From contig JBDHFX010000092.1 of the NCBI GenBank assembly GCA_039590215.1, positions 1-6,384 on the forward strand: a stretch of 6,384 nucleotides of DNA, given 5' to 3'. The stretch is from CAMYLR01 sp039590215. GTDB taxonomy: Bacteria; Gemmatimonadota; Gemmatimonadetes; JACCXV01; JAHWKZ01. Position numbers and translations under genes: made by a program. The notes below the pieces were generated by a model, which had not been told where the DNA came from, made no database searches, and saw only the letters and a program-made list of their open reading frames with translations. Shown here piece by piece: positions 1-5,490 of this stretch (the first letter of the stretch is position 1; each line of letters opens with the position of its first letter).

Positions 1-541
1 CGGGGAGATGGTCGAGATCGCGCACCACGGCCAACTGGTTGAGGATCCGCGGCAGTACTTCTTCTTGATCGAGAAGAAGACCGCCAGCCTGATCTCGACG
101 GCTTGTGAGATGGGAGCGGCGATCGGAGCGCCTGAGCAGCGCGAACCTCTCAAAGAGTACGGACGTCGGCTCGGGATGGCATTTCAGCTGATTGATGACC
201 TGATGGACTACGGAGGCGAGCAGGCGGTCATGGGGAAGCCGGTCGGGACAGATTTGCGCGAGGGGCAGGTCACGTTCCCGCTGTTGGCCGTGCTGCCGCA
301 CTTGTCGCCGGCCGAAAGGCGTTCTGTAAACGTGGTCTTCGAGCCACAGGAACGCGCCACCCCAGACGACATCCAACGTGTCGTCGAGCTCGTGCGTGAT
401 CGAGGCGGTATCGAGGCCACCCGTCGTATCGCCCGCGAGTACGCTGATCGAGCACGTGAGGCGCTCGAGGGGCTGCCGGCTAGCCCGTCGCGAGAGGTCT
501 TGGATGCAGCCGTCGACTATGTGCTGGCGCGGGATCGATAG
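1..541 (+). CDS. Polyprenyl diphosphate synthase, long-chain type (5'-truncated by window)
   Basis: This is the C-terminal half (about 179 residues) of a trans-isoprenyl diphosphate synthase, which adds isopentenyl diphosphate units to an allylic primer in the cytosol. The reading frame is open to the window edge, where GEM precedes the first internal Met at 8, so the true start lies upstream. The second aspartate-rich motif, DDLMD, is at 194-208, preceded by FQLI. The KTA motif is near 77-85, and GKPVGTDLREG at 236-268 is followed by TFPLL. The form DL-EG-TFPL fits long-chain enzymes (IspB, HepT or SdsA type, making quinone side chains) better than the IspA farnesyl type. The first DDxxD motif and the residues before it, which set chain length, lie outside the window, so the product length cannot be read. 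The stop is TAG at 539-541, and the DUF4321 gene follows after 45 bp, probably co-transcribed. The family is certain; the exact product is not. Confidence 0.93.
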   Translation, partial: GEMVEIAHHGQLVEDPRQYFFLIEKKTASLISTACEMGAAIGAPEQREPLKEYGRRLGMAFQLIDDLMDYGGEQAVMGKPVGTDLREGQVTFPLLAVLPHLSPAERRSVNVVFEPQERATPDDIQRVVELVRDRGGIEATRRIAREYADRAREALEGLPASPSREVLDAAVDYVLARDR

Positions 542-586
542 CGACGTGCGTCTAGCTTCTACCGGCCATCTGGAGTAGGAGCCTCC

Positions 587-853
587 GTGCACCGCAAAAA
601 CTTCAAGGTGTACACGGTGATTCTCACGTCGGGATTGCTAGCCGGCACCCTGGTCGGAGAGTTGCTGGCTCGATTCCTCCCTGATGGGGTGGCCAAGGGT
701 TTTTTCACGACGTCGCTTAACGGGGTATTCGGGCCGTTATCCATCGACCTGGCGGCAGTCGCGCTCACACTGGGGCCGTTGACCATATCAGTTAATATTA
801 TGAGCCTGGTGGGGGTCGCTAGTGCGGCTTATCTGTACCGGGCGTTCTTCTAG
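587..853 (+). CDS. DUF4321 family small membrane protein
   Basis: This 88-residue protein has two predicted membrane helices, about residues 9-30 and 68-87. The short linker contains LPDGVAKGFFTTSLNGVFGP and then a SIDLAAVALTLGPLTISVN segment. The pattern of an N-terminal GxLxGxLxGE helix, a central F-G-P-x-x-I-D-L stretch and a closing N-x-x-S-x-x-G helix matches my recollection of DUF4321, a family of unknown function. The GTG start at 587 is supported by AGGAG at 577-581 with a 5-nt spacer; no other start has a comparable site. It sits between the polyprenyl synthase and tatA, with gaps of 45 and 38 bp, and is likely co-transcribed with both. That context suggests a role in the cell envelope, but no catalytic residues are evident. 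The family call rests on recognition by eye. Confidence 0.8.
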   Translation: MHRKNFKVYTVILTSGLLAGTLVGELLARFLPDGVAKGFFTTSLNGVFGPLSIDLAAVALTLGPLTISVNIMSLVGVASAAYLYRAFF

Positions 854-891
854 CCGGCGAGCGTAACCGTCGGATACGTGGAGGGAGAGTC

Positions 892-1077
892 ATGTTTGGA
901 TCGATCGGAATGCAAGAGATCGTACTTATTCTCTTTATCTTGTTGCTGCTTTTTGGAGCTAAGCGGTTGCCAGAGCTAGGTGAGTCTTTGGGCAAGGGCA
1001 TCCGCGAGTTCAAACGCGGAGTGAGCGAGATCAAGGAGGATATTGACTCCGACGACCAGCCAAAGGGCGGCGAGTAG
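892..1077 (+). CDS. tatA: Sec-independent (twin-arginine) translocase subunit TatA/TatE
   Basis: This 61-residue protein has the TatA architecture. A short periplasmic N-terminus (MFGSIGMQE) leads into one membrane helix at about residues 8-22. The FGAKRLPELG hinge (residues 21-30) is followed by an amphipathic helix to about residue 46 and an acidic, glycine-ending tail. TatA oligomers form the pore or membrane-thinning element through which TatBC-bound folded proteins with RR signal peptides are exported. The polar residues Q8/E9 at the start of the helix and the F-G hinge are typical; the short tail favours TatA/E over TatB. GGAGG at 880-884, 7 nt before the ATG, supports the start. No tatC is visible in the window. 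The stop (TAG, 1075-1077) directly abuts the stop of the convergent foldase gene. The call is firm; paralogue identity (TatA or TatE) cannot be settled here. Confidence 0.93.
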   Translation: MFGSIGMQEIVLILFILLLLFGAKRLPELGESLGKGIREFKRGVSEIKEDIDSDDQPKGGE

Positions 1078-1087
1078 CTAGGTCGTC
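1051..1087. terminator. Candidate bidirectional hairpin over two convergent stop codons
   Basis: GACGACC (1051-1057) pairs with GGTCGTC (1081-1087). AGC (1058-1060) extends the stem against GCT (1077-1079), leaving one bulged A at 1080, for a 10-bp stem with a 16-nt loop. The structure covers the last codons and stops of both tatA (+) and the foldase gene (-). A second small hairpin, CCCAG (1088-1092) with CTGGG (1096-1100), follows on the right. Neither direction has a T-tract after the stem, so this is not a classical intrinsic terminator. It may block read-through or protect 3' ends, which is inference. Confidence 0.4.
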
Positions 1088-2901
1088 CCCAGGATCTGGG
1101 CCCGGTTGTCTTCGACCCTGGCGCGTTCCCGGAGATCGTCGAACCAGGTCTCGAAGACTTCCCGCATCTTACCGACGCGCAGCTGACTAAGTAGCGACTC
1201 GCGCTCCCGTGCAAACGCTTCGGAATCGTACGGTTGCTTCTCCAATAAGCGGATGAAATAGAGACCCCGCGTTGCCTCGATCGGGCCGGCGAGCTGCCCC
1301 TGCGCGAGCCCGAACGCCGCTCCAGCTACTACAGTGCCGCTCCCTATCCCGGTTATGTTGTTCAGCCGGGTGAAGGAGTTGGAGGCTCCGACCTCCAGTC
1401 CGAACCGTCGAGCTGCCCCATCGAGCCCACCGCCTTGTATCGCGGCCTGGATCCCCGGCATCATCTCTCTGACGGCTGCCTGCTTCTTCTCGTGGATCAG
1501 ATCGTTGCGCAGCGATTGCTCGACCTGCTCCAGAGCGACGTACCCAGCCGGATAGCGGTCGTCCACCCGCAGAACATAGAACGCACCGTCGTGTTCGAGG
1601 GCGCCGCTTACCGCCCCTGTGTCGTTGGCGAACGCGAACTCGGCGAGTTCGCGGGCGGGACCGATGCCCGGGATGACCAGGCCGTTCTCGAACAGCGGCG
1701 TTTGGGTTGGTTCGACACCGTGTGCGGCGGCGACTGCTGAGAAGTCAGCCCCATCCGTGCTGGCATCCTGGGCAAACGCGCGAGCCGCTTCCCGAGCCGC
1801 ATCTCTCGCTGATGTTGAAGGCTCGATCTGCAACAGGATGTGACGTGCTCGGAGACGTGTGTCGCCGTCCTCGTCCAACCGGTCCTCGAGCTTGATGATG
1901 TGATATCCGAATTCGGTCAGCACGGCGGCGGAAACCCGGCCCTTTTCGAGACCCTCCACCGCACGCTGGAAAGCCGGCGCCATCGAGGTCGGCGCGAACC
2001 AACCCAACTCGCCACCGTTGTCGCGAGTCAAGGCGTCGTCAGACTGGGCGCGAGCGAGCGCGGCGAAATCCGCATCCGGCTGCCCTGCTGCACGAGCCAA
2101 GCTGTCGGCACGGCTCTTTACAGCCGCTGAGTCGGCGACCGAAACCTCCGGTCGAAAGCTGACGTGCCGAATCCTGGCGCTCGGGTCGCGGTAGTGTTGC
2201 TCGCGGTTCGCCTCGTAGGCCTGCCGAATCTCGTCGGCGGTGACGCTGATCTCATCGTCGCTGACCAGCCGATCGGGATCCAGGAACAGATACTGAATGC
2301 GAGCTCGTTCATTCTGCGATCGATACGTCTCGAGCAGCTCGGCGTCGGTCACCGTTACACCGGCGACGACCTGCTCCTGCAGCTTCTGCAACGGCAAGTT
2401 GACTCTCAGTTGTGCTTCGTACTCGGCCCACGTCGGCGCGAGCGCGGGGTCCGCCAGCGCGCGTTGATACTTCTGCATGTCGAACTCCCCGTCGGTCTGG
2501 AAGGCCGGGAGATTGATGACGTCTCGCGGCGGGTTGCTGCGAATGAACTCGATGAGCTCGGTGTCGGTCACGCTGATGTCGCGGCGGGTGGTCTCGCGCT
2601 GCAGCAGTGCGAAATCGACGACGGCATCCCACGCCTCTTCCTCTAGCTGACTCTGCTGCTCTGCGGACAGGTCGCCATCGGGGGCCCGCTGCTGAGCCTG
2701 CTCGTAGAGTAACCGGTACTGTCGCTGGTATTCGTCGATCGAGATCTCGGCACCGTTCACTGAGCCCAGTTGGTTTGGTATTCCACCACCGGCTCCCCGG
2801 CCAGAGAAGTCCATTCCCCATTCGAAGACCATCAAGCCGACGAAGGAGATAGAAACCAGGATCATGATGATCTTGGTCGAATCGCGAAGCTGCTTCATCA
2901 T
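1078..2901 (-). CDS. ppiD: PpiD/SurA-like membrane-anchored peptidyl-prolyl cis-trans isomerase
   Basis: From the ATG at 2901 this encodes 607 residues, close to the 620 or so of E. coli PpiD. The protein has a short cytoplasmic N-terminus (MMKQLRDSTK), one membrane helix at about residues 11-28 and a periplasmic body. The body begins with a SurA_N-like helical chaperone region (about 45-230), starting at LGSVNGAEIS. A parvulin domain follows at about 243-339, with RIRHVSF, the GGELGWF loop (296-302) and a closing FGYHIIKLEDR. A second parvulin-like unit (about 351-449) starts RARHILL but lacks the GG-LGWF loop. A third, partial repeat is near 507-553 (GLYFIRLLEKQ). Such proteins assist folding of exported proteins at the inner membrane. 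A TTG at 2940 would add 13 residues, but it has no ribosome site, whereas GAGGA precedes the ATG at 2901. The gene converges on tatA and diverges from the TPR gene. The symbol is by architecture, not proven orthology. Confidence 0.88.
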   Translation of the reverse strand: MMKQLRDSTKIIMILVSISFVGLMVFEWGMDFSGRGAGGGIPNQLGSVNGAEISIDEYQRQYRLLYEQAQQRAPDGDLSAEQQSQLEEEAWDAVVDFALLQRETTRRDISVTDTELIEFIRSNPPRDVINLPAFQTDGEFDMQKYQRALADPALAPTWAEYEAQLRVNLPLQKLQEQVVAGVTVTDAELLETYRSQNERARIQYLFLDPDRLVSDDEISVTADEIRQAYEANREQHYRDPSARIRHVSFRPEVSVADSAAVKSRADSLARAAGQPDADFAALARAQSDDALTRDNGGELGWFAPTSMAPAFQRAVEGLEKGRVSAAVLTEFGYHIIKLEDRLDEDGDTRLRARHILLQIEPSTSARDAAREAARAFAQDASTDGADFSAVAAAHGVEPTQTPLFENGLVIPGIGPARELAEFAFANDTGAVSGALEHDGAFYVLRVDDRYPAGYVALEQVEQSLRNDLIHEKKQAAVREMMPGIQAAIQGGGLDGAARRFGLEVGASNSFTRLNNITGIGSGTVVAGAAFGLAQGQLAGPIEATRGLYFIRLLEKQPYDSEAFARERESLLSQLRVGKMREVFETWFDDLRERARVEDNRAQILGTT

Positions 2902-2912
2902 GTGAGGTATCG

Positions 2913-2917
2913 TCCTC
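2913..2917 (-). promoter_or_regulatory. Ribosome binding site deciding the foldase start
   Basis: On the - strand, GAGGA lies 11 nt before the ATG at 2901 (14 nt before a second ATG at 2898). The spacing is rather long, but no Shine-Dalgarno-like sequence precedes the alternative TTG at 2940. The site therefore favours an N-terminus of MMKQLRD, which also puts the membrane anchor at the expected distance from the start. Confidence 0.5.
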
Positions 2918-2952
2918 GAAAAGGCGGAATCAGAAAACAAACGCGAATATCA

Positions 2953-2981
2953 AGAATACCGCCGCCTGGTTACGGCGTCGA
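2953..2981 (-). promoter_or_regulatory. Candidate sigma70-type promoter for the foldase gene
   Basis: Read on the - strand, TCGACG (2981-2976) and TATTCT (2958-2953) are separated by 17 bp. Each matches the consensus at 4 of 6 positions, including the first, second and last bases of the -10 box. Transcription would begin near 2946, giving a leader of about 45 nt that contains the GAGGA site. The match is modest, and the inverted repeat at 2962-2993 overlaps it. Confidence 0.35.
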
Positions 2982-2993
2982 GGAGCCAGGCGG
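2962..2993. repeat. 8-bp perfect inverted repeat, possible operator between divergent promoters
   Basis: CCGCCTGG (2962-2969) and CCAGGCGG (2986-2993) are perfect inverted copies with a 16-bp spacer. The left arm lies in the -10/-35 spacer of the leftward promoter candidate. The right arm ends 3 bp before the -35 box of the rightward promoter. A dimeric regulator bound here could affect both directions. The half-site centres are about 24 bp apart, a little over two helical turns, so the arms would lie on nearly the same face. Binding is inference; a chance GC-rich repeat is possible. Confidence 0.35.
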
Positions 2994-2996
2994 TCG

Positions 2997-3025
2997 TTGC
3001 ATGGCGGATACCCGCTCCGTATACT
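2997..3025 (+). promoter_or_regulatory. Strong sigma70-like promoter for the TPR-pepP-efp-acc operon
   Basis: TTGCAT (2997-3002) and TATACT (3020-3025) are separated by exactly 17 bp. They match the consensus at 4 of 6 and 5 of 6 positions. Transcription would start around 3032-3036, while the first good ATG is at 3036, so the 5' leader would be zero to about four nucleotides. The lack of any Shine-Dalgarno sequence before that ATG agrees with a leaderless message. It is the best promoter match I found in the window. Confidence 0.65.
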
Positions 3026-3035
3026 GCTGTTCCGC

Positions 3036-3359
3036 ATGGTTACGCGGCCGACCGAAGACCCTCCCGAAGGGGACCTCGCCAGCACGACGCTGGCTGAGAT
3101 CTACGTGCAACAAGGTTTGTATGAGCGCGCCGTAGCGATCTACCAGCGGCTCGCGACCCGAGCGCCGCAGGACTCGGAGGTCGCGAAACGAATCGAGGCG
3201 CTGATGGCAGAGATCGAGCGTAGTCGGAACGCCGATGAGCGATCCGGTACCTCACTGGTGAGCGAATCGGTCGGTGAGCCCGCTCAATCGCCTTCGGCGG
3301 AGCTAGCCGAGGCGATCGAGGAGGATCCGGAATTCGAGCAGTGGCTCGGTCGCCGCTAG
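3036..3359 (+). CDS. Small tetratricopeptide-repeat protein
   Basis: The 107-residue protein contains one clear TPR-type helical pair at about residues 14-47. It shows the spaced small and aromatic residues A-x-I-Y-x-x-x-G-x-Y-x-x-A-x-x-I-Y and ends in RAPQD, followed by a helix to about residue 62. A polar, probably disordered linker (about 63-88, rich in S, E and G) leads to an acidic tail ending EDPEFEQWLGRR. There is no signal peptide or membrane helix, so it is probably a cytosolic adaptor. The ATG at 3036 is preferred over an upstream in-frame TTG at 2997, because that TTG is itself part of the -35 box. The stop overlaps the start of the peptidase gene by 19 nt, indicating coupled translation. 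The partner is unknown; the F-x-x-W-L tail could be a docking motif, which is speculation. The gene is well supported, its function is not. Confidence 0.8.
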   Translation: MVTRPTEDPPEGDLASTTLAEIYVQQGLYERAVAIYQRLATRAPQDSEVAKRIEALMAEIERSRNADERSGTSLVSESVGEPAQSPSAELAEAIEEDPEFEQWLGRR

Positions 3360-4459
3360 AGACACAGAGCAAGCCGCTGTCCACCCCGGTCGTCCGGCGG
3401 GACGCACTGCGATCCCAGCTCGAATCGGTAAGGGCTTCCGCGATGCTCATTACCAGTCCCCCCGCCATGCGCTATTTGAGCGGGTTTTCCGGCTCGTCCG
3501 GCGTGCTCATCGTGACCGCTCAGGGCCAGGATATCTTGGTGACTGACTTCCGTTACGCGGGCCAAGTCCGCGAGGAGGTCGACCCCGGCATCGAGACGGA
3601 GATTCAAAACGAAGGCGCGCTGGCGGCTGCCCGAAAGAGGTTGGCTCGGGAGAATCACACCAAGGTGGTGTTCGAGAGCCGGTACATGTCCGTCGCCGAG
3701 TGGACAGATTGGAAATCCAGCGACGGCCCACAGCTCGAGGCGGTCACTGGTTGGGTGGTGGCGCTCCGGGTGAGGAAGTCCGAGCCGGAGTTGATGGCGC
3801 TCAGACGAGCCGCTGAGGTGGCGGATCGGGCGTTGACCGAGGTCCTGGGCATGATTCGGCCGGGTGTAACCGAGCTCGAGTTGGCTTCGCGGCTCGACAT
3901 GGCGGTGATCGAACATGGCGGTGAGCGGCCAGCGTTCGAGACGATCGTTCAGTTTGGTGAACACTCGGCTCGGCCCCATGCACGCCCGAGTCGACGGAAG
4001 TTGGCTCGTGGCGAAGTCATCTTGTTCGACTTTGGAGCCGTCGTGGATGGGTATGCCAGCGACATGTCGCGCACCGTCGCCTGCGGTCGACCCGACCGGG
4101 AGCTAGAGGCCGTCTATGGGATCGTGCTCAAGGCTCAACGCACGGCGCTGGATGGCCTCCGCGTGGGGCTGACGGGTCGCGAGGCGGATGCGCTCGGACG
4201 CGACGTCATCGAGGCAGCGGGGTACGGACCTCAGTTTGGGCATTCGCTTGGTCACGGCATCGGGCTCGAGGTGCACGAACCACCCGGCATGTCGCGGCAT
4301 AGCGAGTACCGATTGGAAACCGATACGGTGGTGACAGTCGAACCCGGCATTTATATTGAAGGATTGGGCGGCGTGCGCATAGAGGACGTCGTACGGGTAG
4401 GTTCTTCAGTCATCGAGGTTCTTACGAGCGCGCCCAAAGACGAGTTCATCGTCCTCTAG
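3341..4459 (+). CDS. pepP: Xaa-Pro aminopeptidase / M24 family metallopeptidase
   Basis: This 372-residue protein has the two-domain plan of Xaa-Pro peptidases: a creatinase-type N-domain (about 20-145, with MRYLSGFSGSSG) and a pita-bread catalytic domain (about 150-372). All five dinuclear metal ligands are visible: D230 and D241 (FDFG...SDMSRT), H305 (SLGHGIG), E334 (TVEPGIY) and E348 (RIEDVV). Probable substrate-site histidines are H213 (RPHA) and H312 (VHEPP). The enzyme removes N-terminal residues from Xaa-Pro peptides, or cleaves Xaa-Pro dipeptides if it is a prolidase; sequence alone does not separate the two. The GTG start at 3341 overlaps the TPR gene by 19 nt, with GAGGAGGA (3318-3325) rather far upstream (15 nt). 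The next Met, residue 35, would cut into the N-domain. It resembles Bacillus YqhT, which likewise precedes efp. The family is firm; the symbol is provisional. Confidence 0.92.
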   Translation: MARSPLETQSKPLSTPVVRRDALRSQLESVRASAMLITSPPAMRYLSGFSGSSGVLIVTAQGQDILVTDFRYAGQVREEVDPGIETEIQNEGALAAARKRLARENHTKVVFESRYMSVAEWTDWKSSDGPQLEAVTGWVVALRVRKSEPELMALRRAAEVADRALTEVLGMIRPGVTELELASRLDMAVIEHGGERPAFETIVQFGEHSARPHARPSRRKLARGEVILFDFGAVVDGYASDMSRTVACGRPDRELEAVYGIVLKAQRTALDGLRVGLTGREADALGRDVIEAAGYGPQFGHSLGHGIGLEVHEPPGMSRHSEYRLETDTVVTVEPGIYIEGLGGVRIEDVVRVGSSVIEVLTSAPKDEFIVL

Positions 4460-4477
4460 TCTTCCCCTTTCTCAGAC

Positions 4478-5038
4478 ATGGCAACCACCGCAGACTTTCG
4501 CAACGGCATGGTGCTCAGGATCGACGGCGACCTGTGGCAGGTCACGTTCTTTCAGCACGTCAAACCCGGCAAAGGGGGTGCCTTCGTGCGCACCAAGTTA
4601 AAGCGGGTTGATACTGGCCAAGTTGTCGAGCGGACATTTCGAGCCGGTGAGCGAGTCGAGGAGGTGAGGCTCGAGCGACGTCGTATGCAGTATCTGTACT
4701 CGAGCGATCACCATGCGTATTTCATGGATTTGGAGAGTTATGAGCAGCACGCTGTCAATGAGGCTATGCTCGACGACCAGAAGTCATTCCTGATGGAGAG
4801 CACGGTCTGCGAAGTGCTGATGCATGAGGGTGGAATCATCGGTGTCGAATTGCCCAACTTTATCGAGGCTGAGATAGTCGAGACAGAACCTGGGGTGCGC
4901 GGCGATACTGCCACCGGCGGGACCAAGCCGGCCCGATTGGAGACCGGCGCCGTCATTCAGGTACCTTTGTTTGTCAATCGCGGCCAGAAGGTCCGGATCG
5001 ACACGCGGAGCCGCGAATACCTGGAGCGAGTGACGTGA
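4478..5038 (+). CDS. efp: Translation elongation factor P
   Basis: This is a full-length EF-P of 186 residues (family about 185-190). It has the KOW-like N-domain (MATTADFRNGMVLRIDGDLW), a central OB domain and a C-terminal OB domain that ends with NRGQKVRIDTRSREYLER. EF-P binds between the ribosomal P and E sites and relieves stalling at consecutive prolines. The loop VKPGKGGAF carries K32, the position modified in lysine-type EF-Ps, rather than the arginine of the rhamnosylated type. The modifying enzymes are not in the window. The ATG at 4478 matches the conserved start, yet the 18-nt gap after pepP is pyrimidine-rich and has no Shine-Dalgarno sequence, so initiation may depend on coupling to pepP. 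The stop overlaps the accB start in GTGA. The pepP-efp order places a proline-peptide hydrolase next to the factor that helps make proline-rich proteins. Confidence 0.97.
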   Translation: MATTADFRNGMVLRIDGDLWQVTFFQHVKPGKGGAFVRTKLKRVDTGQVVERTFRAGERVEEVRLERRRMQYLYSSDHHAYFMDLESYEQHAVNEAMLDDQKSFLMESTVCEVLMHEGGIIGVELPNFIEAEIVETEPGVRGDTATGGTKPARLETGAVIQVPLFVNRGQKVRIDTRSREYLERVT

Positions 5039-5490
5039 AGAAGGAAAAGCTCCTCAAGCTGATTCGGCTCGTCGAGGAAAGTGACATCGACGAGCTCGAG
5101 ATTCGCCGCTGGGGCCACGCGGTTCGCATCGTCAAGAACCACCGGGCCGGACAGAGCAGCGACGTTGAGGTTCACACCGCCGGCTCGGCCCCGGCTGCAG
5201 CGCAGACGAGCGATGCTCCAAGCGCCGAGGGTGACTCTCCTCTGGCGACTGCCAACCAAGTCACGTCGCCAATGGTCGGGACCTTCTATCGCTCGCCAGC
5301 GCCCGAGGCCCCGGTGTTCGTTGAGGTTGGCGATTCCGTTCGGCCGGGGCAAACGCTCTGTATTCTCGAGGCCATGAAGCTCATGAACGAGCTCGAAGCC
5401 GAGGTCGGAGGCGTGATTCGAAAAATCCTCGTCGAGAACGGCCATCCGGTCGAGTACGGTCAAGTTCTCTTCGAGATCGACACGGCCTAA
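5035..5490 (+). CDS. accB: Biotin carboxyl carrier protein of acetyl-CoA carboxylase
   Basis: This 151-residue BCCP carries the biotin that shuttles CO2 from biotin carboxylase (AccC) to the carboxyltransferase, in the step committing acetyl-CoA to malonyl-CoA. An N-terminal helical segment (residues 1-35, KEKLLKLIRLVEES...ELEIRRWG) is followed by an Ala/Ser-rich flexible linker (about 38-72) and the biotinyl domain (about 75-150). The domain starts VTSPMVGTFYRSP, includes the SPAPEAPVFVEVGD thumb region of AccB-type carriers, and has the EAMKLMNE motif with K115 as the biotinylated lysine. The GTG start at 5035 overlaps the efp stop (GTGA), and GGAG at 5023-5026 lies 8 nt upstream. Length and linker match typical AccB. 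The accC gene begins immediately after the TAA stop, in the same frame. Confidence 0.96.
   Translation: MKKEKLLKLIRLVEESDIDELEIRRWGHAVRIVKNHRAGQSSDVEVHTAGSAPAAAQTSDAPSAEGDSPLATANQVTSPMVGTFYRSPAPEAPVFVEVGDSVRPGQTLCILEAMKLMNELEAEVGGVIRKILVENGHPVEYGQVLFEIDTA

Noticed and set aside
779..801. TTGACC followed by TATTAT, resembling a promoter for tatA inside the DUF4321 gene
   Set aside because: The spacer is only 11 bp, far too short for sigma70, and the bases are explained by codons of the second membrane helix.
854..873. Weak hairpin CCGGCG/CGTCGG in the gap before tatA
   Set aside because: Six pairs including one G-U, with an 8-nt loop and no T-tract. It is too weak to call a terminator or riboregulator, and the genes appear co-transcribed.
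2164..2646. 160-codon open frame on the + strand inside the foldase gene
   Set aside because: It is antisense to a well-supported 607-residue protein with recognisable domains, matches no family I know and has no ribosome site. High-GC coding DNA gives such open frames by chance.
2997..3035. TTG at 2997 as start of the TPR protein (13 extra residues)
   Set aside because: The TTG is the start of the -35 box of the promoter, so these codons would not be transcribed from it; there is also no ribosome site before it.
3356..3979. 207-codon open frame on the - strand over pepP
   Set aside because: It is antisense to a complete M24 peptidase with all metal ligands and has no independent support.
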